A stretch of 38,192 bases of DNA from Pseudomonas sp. Root562 (GTDB lineage: Bacteria > Pseudomonadota > Gammaproteobacteria > Pseudomonadales > Pseudomonadaceae), in contig NZ_LMGK01000010.1 in NCBI RefSeq assembly GCF_001427125.1, positions 1 through 38,192 of the forward strand, written 5' to 3'. The notes under the pieces were generated by a model, which saw nothing but the letters and a program-made list of their open reading frames with translations, was not told the DNA's origin and searched no databases. The position numbers and the translations under genes are program-made. This document shows, piece by piece, positions 34,926-38,192 of the stretch; within the stretch, counting starts at the first letter, position 1; every line of letters begins with the position of its first letter.

Positions 34926-36089
34926 TCAGACGTAGCCCGGGAACGGCGGCACGCCGAGGAACACCGAGCCGGCGCCGTCGTACAGCCCTTCGCTGAGGAA
35001 GGCGTGCTGGGTCACCACCATCGAATCGCGCAGGTAGCGTTGCAACGGGTGGCGCAGGTAAATGGCGGTGGTCCCGGCCAGGCTGTAGGCGCTTTGCACC
35101 ACTTCGGCACCGGCCTGGGACACGTGAATCGCGGACAATCGCAACAGGCTGGTCTGCTCCGGCGTGACCGGGTTGCCAGCGAGAATCGAGTTCCATACCT
35201 GTTCGGTGGCGCTGTAGAAGAAACCGCGCGCAGCACTGAGCTTGGCCTCGGCCTTGGCGATCTCGATGCGCACGTAAGCGCGGTCTGACAGTTTCGGTGC
35301 GCCGGTGATACCACTGCCGCCCGCCATGCGGCTGATCTCATCGAGGGCAGCGCGGGCCAGGCCAAGGTTGACCACCGCCAGCACTTGCGCGGCGTAGGCA
35401 ATCGACGGGTAGCGGAACAACGGTTCGTCGATGGTCGCAGCACCGCCACGGATGAAGGTCCAGCGCTCGTCGACGCGCTTGTCGCTCACACGCAGGTCAT
35501 GGCTGCCGGTGCCTTTGAGGCCGACCACGTCCCAGTTTTCAACGATCTCTACTTGTTCCGGGCGGAACACCGCGGTGCGTGGCTTGCCGCCCGCCGCGCC
35601 GATGCCGACACCGAGCAGATCCGCGCCTTTGCAGCCGCTGGCGAACTTCCAGGTGCCATTGACCTGGTAACCACCCTCTACTGCTTCGGCCGGTTGCAAT
35701 GGAAACAGGCCGCCGGCGAACACCAGGTCAGGGCTGTCGGCGTAGAGTTCAGCCAGGGTTTGCTTCGGCAACGCCGCCAAATACACGCCGGCGCTGCCAA
35801 AACTGGCCACCCAGCCAGCGGAGCCGTCGGCTTCGGAGATACGCTCGATCATTTGCAGGAACAGGGCTGGTGCCAGGGCATCGCCGCCGAAGCATTTCGG
35901 CGTGGCGGCACGGTAGATGCCCACTTGCTTGAAACGCTCGATCATGTCCCGTGGCACATGAGAGACCGCATCGAATTCTTCGCGACGCTGGCGCACTTCA
36001 TCCAGCACCCGCGCAAAGGCCTGGCTGTCGACGACATTCTCGTCAACGCCGATTGATGCGTCTTGTTGCGCAACCGCTGAACGCAGCAT
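34926..36089 (-). CDS. iacA: IacA, acyl-CoA-dehydrogenase-fold flavin monooxygenase of IAA
   Basis: A 387-residue group D flavin monooxygenase-like protein: VPRDMIERFKQVGIYRAATPKCFGG, EADGSAGWVASFGSAGVYLA, VNGTWKFASGCKGADLLGVG, WDVVGLKGTGSHDLRV and LRRYLRDSMV-like LQRYLRDSMVVTQHAFLS. Related proteins use reduced flavin and oxygen to hydroxylate indoles. IacA begins IAA breakdown, probably with FADH2/FMNH2 from IacG. Two start codons lie six bases apart; the second (36089) is preferred because 'ggag' is seven bases before it. First gene of the eight-gene operon. Confidence 0.92.
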   Translation of the reverse strand: MLRSAVAQQDASIGVDENVVDSQAFARVLDEVRQRREEFDAVSHVPRDMIERFKQVGIYRAATPKCFGGDALAPALFLQMIERISEADGSAGWVASFGSAGVYLAALPKQTLAELYADSPDLVFAGGLFPLQPAEAVEGGYQVNGTWKFASGCKGADLLGVGIGAAGGKPRTAVFRPEQVEIVENWDVVGLKGTGSHDLRVSDKRVDERWTFIRGGAATIDEPLFRYPSIAYAAQVLAVVNLGLARAALDEISRMAGGSGITGAPKLSDRAYVRIEIAKAEAKLSAARGFFYSATEQVWNSILAGNPVTPEQTSLLRLSAIHVSQAGAEVVQSAYSLAGTTAIYLRHPLQRYLRDSMVVTQHAFLSEGLYDGAGSVFLGVPPFPGYV

Positions 36090-36139
36090 GGGCATTCTCC
36101 GTTTTGATTATTGTTAGTAGGGCTGCACCGCACCGCTTT

Positions 36140-36209
36140 CTGTAGGAGCAAGGCTTGCCCGCGATGGCACACTTGAGAACGCTATCGCGGGCAAGCCTTG
36201 CTCCTACAG
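36140..36209. repeat. REP pair with perfect 26-bp arms
   Basis: The arm at 36140-36165 (ctgtaggagcaaggcttgcc...) is exactly reverse-complemented at 36184-36209, with an 18-base loop. It sits only 50 bases upstream of iacA, between the operon and the divergent kinase gene, and is therefore in or next to the promoter region. Confidence 0.9.
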
Positions 36210-36410
36210 AGGTCGGCGTGGAGCCCCTTGCATTGCGGTCCAGTGTAAAAACCGCACTGCGGCGCAACTATTGGTGCGTGCAGCCCCCGGACTAAAGAAA
36301 ACCCCTAGGCCGACACCCCTTACCTCTGAGCGCATCCCCATGCGCGAGCGGGTATAAAACGCCATACTTCCGGCTCCACCGTCGGAACCTTTGCCGCCAA
36401 GGGCTTTGCG
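36210..36410. promoter_or_regulatory. Divergent region between iacA and the histidine kinase
   Basis: The 321-base gap (36090-36410) carries the REP pair and this stretch. It holds a 19-mer at 36292-36310 with TAAAGAAA and CCTAG that matches 15 of 19 bases with a copy upstream of iacG/response regulator. I cannot place a certain -35/-10. It must drive the kinase rightward, and possibly the iac operon leftward through the REP. Confidence 0.4.
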
Positions 36411-37886
36411 ATGTATTTGCCAAAACCGAACGACTTCCATGCGCTGATCGAAGCCATGCCGCTGTGCATCATTCTTCACGATGCGCACACCAAGGAAATC
36501 CTCTGGGCCAACGCCGCTGCCCTGGCGGCGCTGGGCTTTACCCTGGAGGAGCTGACGCCCCTCAAAGCCCCGGACATGACCCGCGACGCGCCGAAATACC
36601 GGCGCTCGGTAGGTTTGCGTTGGCTCGAAGGCGCTGCGCGCACCGGTCAACGCGCCATCGAGTGGTGCTATCGCTCCAAGCAAGGGGTGGAGATTCTGTC
36701 CGAGGCCGTCGCGACGCTGGTGCACCTGGATGGCCGCGATGTATTGATGGTTCAGTTCCGCGATATCTCCAAAGAAGACAAGGTCAAACGCGACCTCAAG
36801 CGCTTTGAAAGTCGACTCAAGGCGTTCATGCAGGACTTGGCCGAAGGTGTGGCGGTGCTCGGCCCGCAGGGCGATATCCGTTTCATCAGCGACTCCGGCG
36901 CACACTTGCTCGCCAGCGAAGTGCGCCAACTGATGAGCAAGAACTTTCTGGCCTGGTGCGACGACGCTTCACGTCAGCGACTGTTGCAACAACTCGCCAA
37001 CGAAACGCCGGAACACGCGCCGTTCAGCGTGCATTACAAAGTTCAGCGGCGTGACGGCGAGTGGCGCTGGCATGACGCAACCTGCCGCTACATCGAGATC
37101 GAGGACGACCTGGTCGGCCATCTGCTGCTGTTCCGCGATGTCACCGAGCAGGTGCAAGCCGAAGAGGCGCGGCGGGTCAGCGAACAGAAACTCGAATACC
37201 TGGCGCGTTACAACGCCATGGGTGAAATGGCCGTGGCCATCGCCCACGAATTGAGCCAACCGCTGGCGGCGACCCGCAATTTCATTGAAGGCACAGTGAT
37301 TCGCCTGGGCAATACGGGCGACACCGACGAGGGCGTTGCCTGGGGTTTGCAGAATGCCGTGCGGCAGATCGAGCACGCCTCTGTGATCATCAAGAGCGTG
37401 CGCGATTACGTGGTCAAGCTTGAGCAGTCCGAAGAGCTGGTCGACCTCAATGAGCTGCTGCGCGAAACCCGCTACTTCATCAGTTTGCGCGCCGATCCGA
37501 GTCTGGTCCGGGTCGACGTCGTGACCTCCCCCGAGCCGCTGCGGGTGAGCTGCGAAAAAGTGCTGATCGGCCAGGTGATCCTCAACCTGGCCTTCAACGC
37601 CATTGAAGAAATGGCCGATCTACCCATCGAACGGCGGTTGTTGCGCATCCATGCCAGTAGCGACAACGGCGTGGCGCTGGTGCGTATCGAGGACTGTGGA
37701 CGCGGCATCCAGGCCCAGGCGCAGGAGAAGCTGTTCGATGGCTTTTTCTCGTCCAAGGTCAGCGGCAACGGCATCGGCCTGGCGCTGTGCAAGAACATCA
37801 TCGGTCGTCATCGTGGCGATATCTGGGCGCAGAACCTGGAACCCTGCGGCGCCGTGTTTACCTTCTCCCTCCCCCTCGCCACATGA
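36411..37886 (+). CDS. PAS-domain sensor histidine kinase (FixL-like architecture)
   Basis: A 491-residue soluble kinase with no membrane helices. Two PAS domains lie at about 8-120 (IEAMPLCIILHDAHTKEILWANAAALAALGF) and about 130-250 (RRDGEWRWHDATCRYIE, a PAC segment). HisKA follows with phospho-His279 (AIAHELSQPLAATRNFI), then the ATPase: N box Asn396 (LAFNAIEEM), G1 DCGRGI, G2 GNGIGLALCKNI. The ALSQPL-type H box is shared with FixL/ThkA-like kinases, which pair with FixJ-type regulators. The response regulator at 27397-28026 is the natural partner. Sensing IAA or a metabolite in the cytoplasm is inferred. Confidence 0.93.
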   Translation: MYLPKPNDFHALIEAMPLCIILHDAHTKEILWANAAALAALGFTLEELTPLKAPDMTRDAPKYRRSVGLRWLEGAARTGQRAIEWCYRSKQGVEILSEAVATLVHLDGRDVLMVQFRDISKEDKVKRDLKRFESRLKAFMQDLAEGVAVLGPQGDIRFISDSGAHLLASEVRQLMSKNFLAWCDDASRQRLLQQLANETPEHAPFSVHYKVQRRDGEWRWHDATCRYIEIEDDLVGHLLLFRDVTEQVQAEEARRVSEQKLEYLARYNAMGEMAVAIAHELSQPLAATRNFIEGTVIRLGNTGDTDEGVAWGLQNAVRQIEHASVIIKSVRDYVVKLEQSEELVDLNELLRETRYFISLRADPSLVRVDVVTSPEPLRVSCEKVLIGQVILNLAFNAIEEMADLPIERRLLRIHASSDNGVALVRIEDCGRGIQAQAQEKLFDGFFSSKVSGNGIGLALCKNIIGRHRGDIWAQNLEPCGAVFTFSLPLAT

Positions 37887-37915
37887 TCGTTCCCACGCTC
37901 CGCCTGGGAACGATC
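37885..37915. terminator. Hairpin at the end of the kinase gene
   Basis: gatcgttccca (37885-37895) and tgggaacgatc (37905-37915) form an 11-bp stem that begins inside the stop codon. There is no T-run. A variant copy with 13-bp perfect arms occurs at 38096-38126. It is a repeat family member that may end transcripts. Confidence 0.5.
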
Positions 37916-37980
37916 ATAAATCCTGTGGCGAGGGAGCTCGCTCCCGTTCGATTGCGCAGCAATCGTAAAACTTTCCATCG
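37885..37980 (+). repeat. 96-bp direct repeat, copy 1
   Basis: This stretch (hairpin, then 'cataaatcctgtggcgaggg', then 'ttgcgcagcaatcg') is repeated at 38096-38191 with 94 of 96 identical bases (differences at 37904 and 37972). Confidence 0.9.
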
Positions 37981-38037
37981 CCTGCACCCATTCGGGGGCT
38001 GCTTCGCAGCCCAGCGGGAGCAAGCTCCCTCGCCACA
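37924..38037. repeat. BIME/REP element
   Basis: 'tgtggcgagggagctcgctc' faces 'gggagcaagctccctcgcca', with an inner 'cttcgcagcccagcg' module. Same design as the element at 30256-30353 but with gggag in place of gcgag. Confidence 0.85.
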
Positions 38038-38095
38038 GTGACACAGACACAGATTCACAAACACTTGGCAGGCAGGGCAATTCCCGGGGTTTGTT

Positions 38096-38191
38096 GATCG
38101 TTCCCACGCTCCGCGTGGGAACGATCATAAATCCTGTGGCGAGGGAGCTCGCTCCCGTTCGATTGCGCAGCAATCGTAAAACCTTCCATCG
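38096..38191 (+). repeat. 96-bp direct repeat, copy 2 (runs to window edge)
   Basis: Near-identical to 37885-37980. The hairpin here has 13-bp perfect arms (gatcgttcccacg and cgtgggaacgatc). The repeat continues toward the right edge, so the element is cut off by the window. Confidence 0.9.
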
Positions 38192-38192
38192 T

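Noticed and set aside
37885..38192. CRISPR-like array at the right edge
   Set aside because: Only two copies of a long composite repeat, with internal palindromes and a 115-base intervening segment; no short regular spacers and no cas genes.

Overview
The window looks like a chromosomal stretch of a Pseudomonas, probably of the fluorescens/putida type. This rests on the GC-rich coding style, on many Pseudomonas-type REP palindromes (arms built on 'gcgggcaagcc', 'gcgagcctgctcgc' or 'gcgagggagctcgctccc'), on an ANR-type anaerobic box, and on the mix of LysR, AraC and HxlR regulators with FMN-dependent oxidoreductases. The species is an inference. I see no tRNA, rRNA, insertion sequence, integrase or CRISPR.

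Left part (1-13992): the tail of an unidentified gene; an arsenate reductase/ArsH pair (374-1558) without arsR or an arsenite pump in view; a small lipoprotein with two CxC motifs; an MsbA-like ABC exporter; a GFA/CENP-V-type protein; a nitrilase divergent from an HxlR regulator; an SDR divergent from an AraC regulator; a LysR regulator divergent from an FMN-reductase-like protein; a GNAT acetyltransferase and tandem-domain universal stress protein behind a perfect ANR box (10178-10191); and a Cupin_6-type AraC regulator translationally coupled to a DUF488 gene, divergent from an AhpD-like protein and a glutaredoxin.

Middle part (14169-20680): a TctCBA-type tripartite carboxylate transporter (minus strand), a small periplasmic/membrane pair (DUF6152- and DUF6644-like), and a large MscS-superfamily channel.

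Right part (20711-38192): the most coherent system, a complete indole-3-acetic acid (auxin) degradation set. On the minus strand, read from 36089 down to 29237, the order is iacA, iacB, iacI, iacH, iacC, iacD, iacE, iacF. A separate flavin reductase (iacG-like) lies at 26630-27139. The usual MarR-type IacR is not seen. Instead there is a FeaR-like AraC regulator (28164-29084), a FixJ/StyR-like response regulator (27397-28026) and a PAS-containing histidine kinase (36411-37886), so the putative two-component pair brackets the catabolic operon. Next to it are a dCache-type chemoreceptor, an outer-membrane barrel protein, a class I cytochrome c and a phenylacetaldehyde-type aldehyde dehydrogenase. 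Together they suggest a locus that senses, swims toward, imports and degrades auxin, possibly from indole-3-acetaldehyde. Expected flow: the aldehyde dehydrogenase could make IAA; IacA/IacG/IacE oxidise the indole ring; IacC/IacD/IacF and the helpers IacB, IacH and IacI lead toward catechol. No catechol-cleavage genes are in the window.

The right end is a BIME-like repeat cluster containing a 96-bp near-identical direct repeat.
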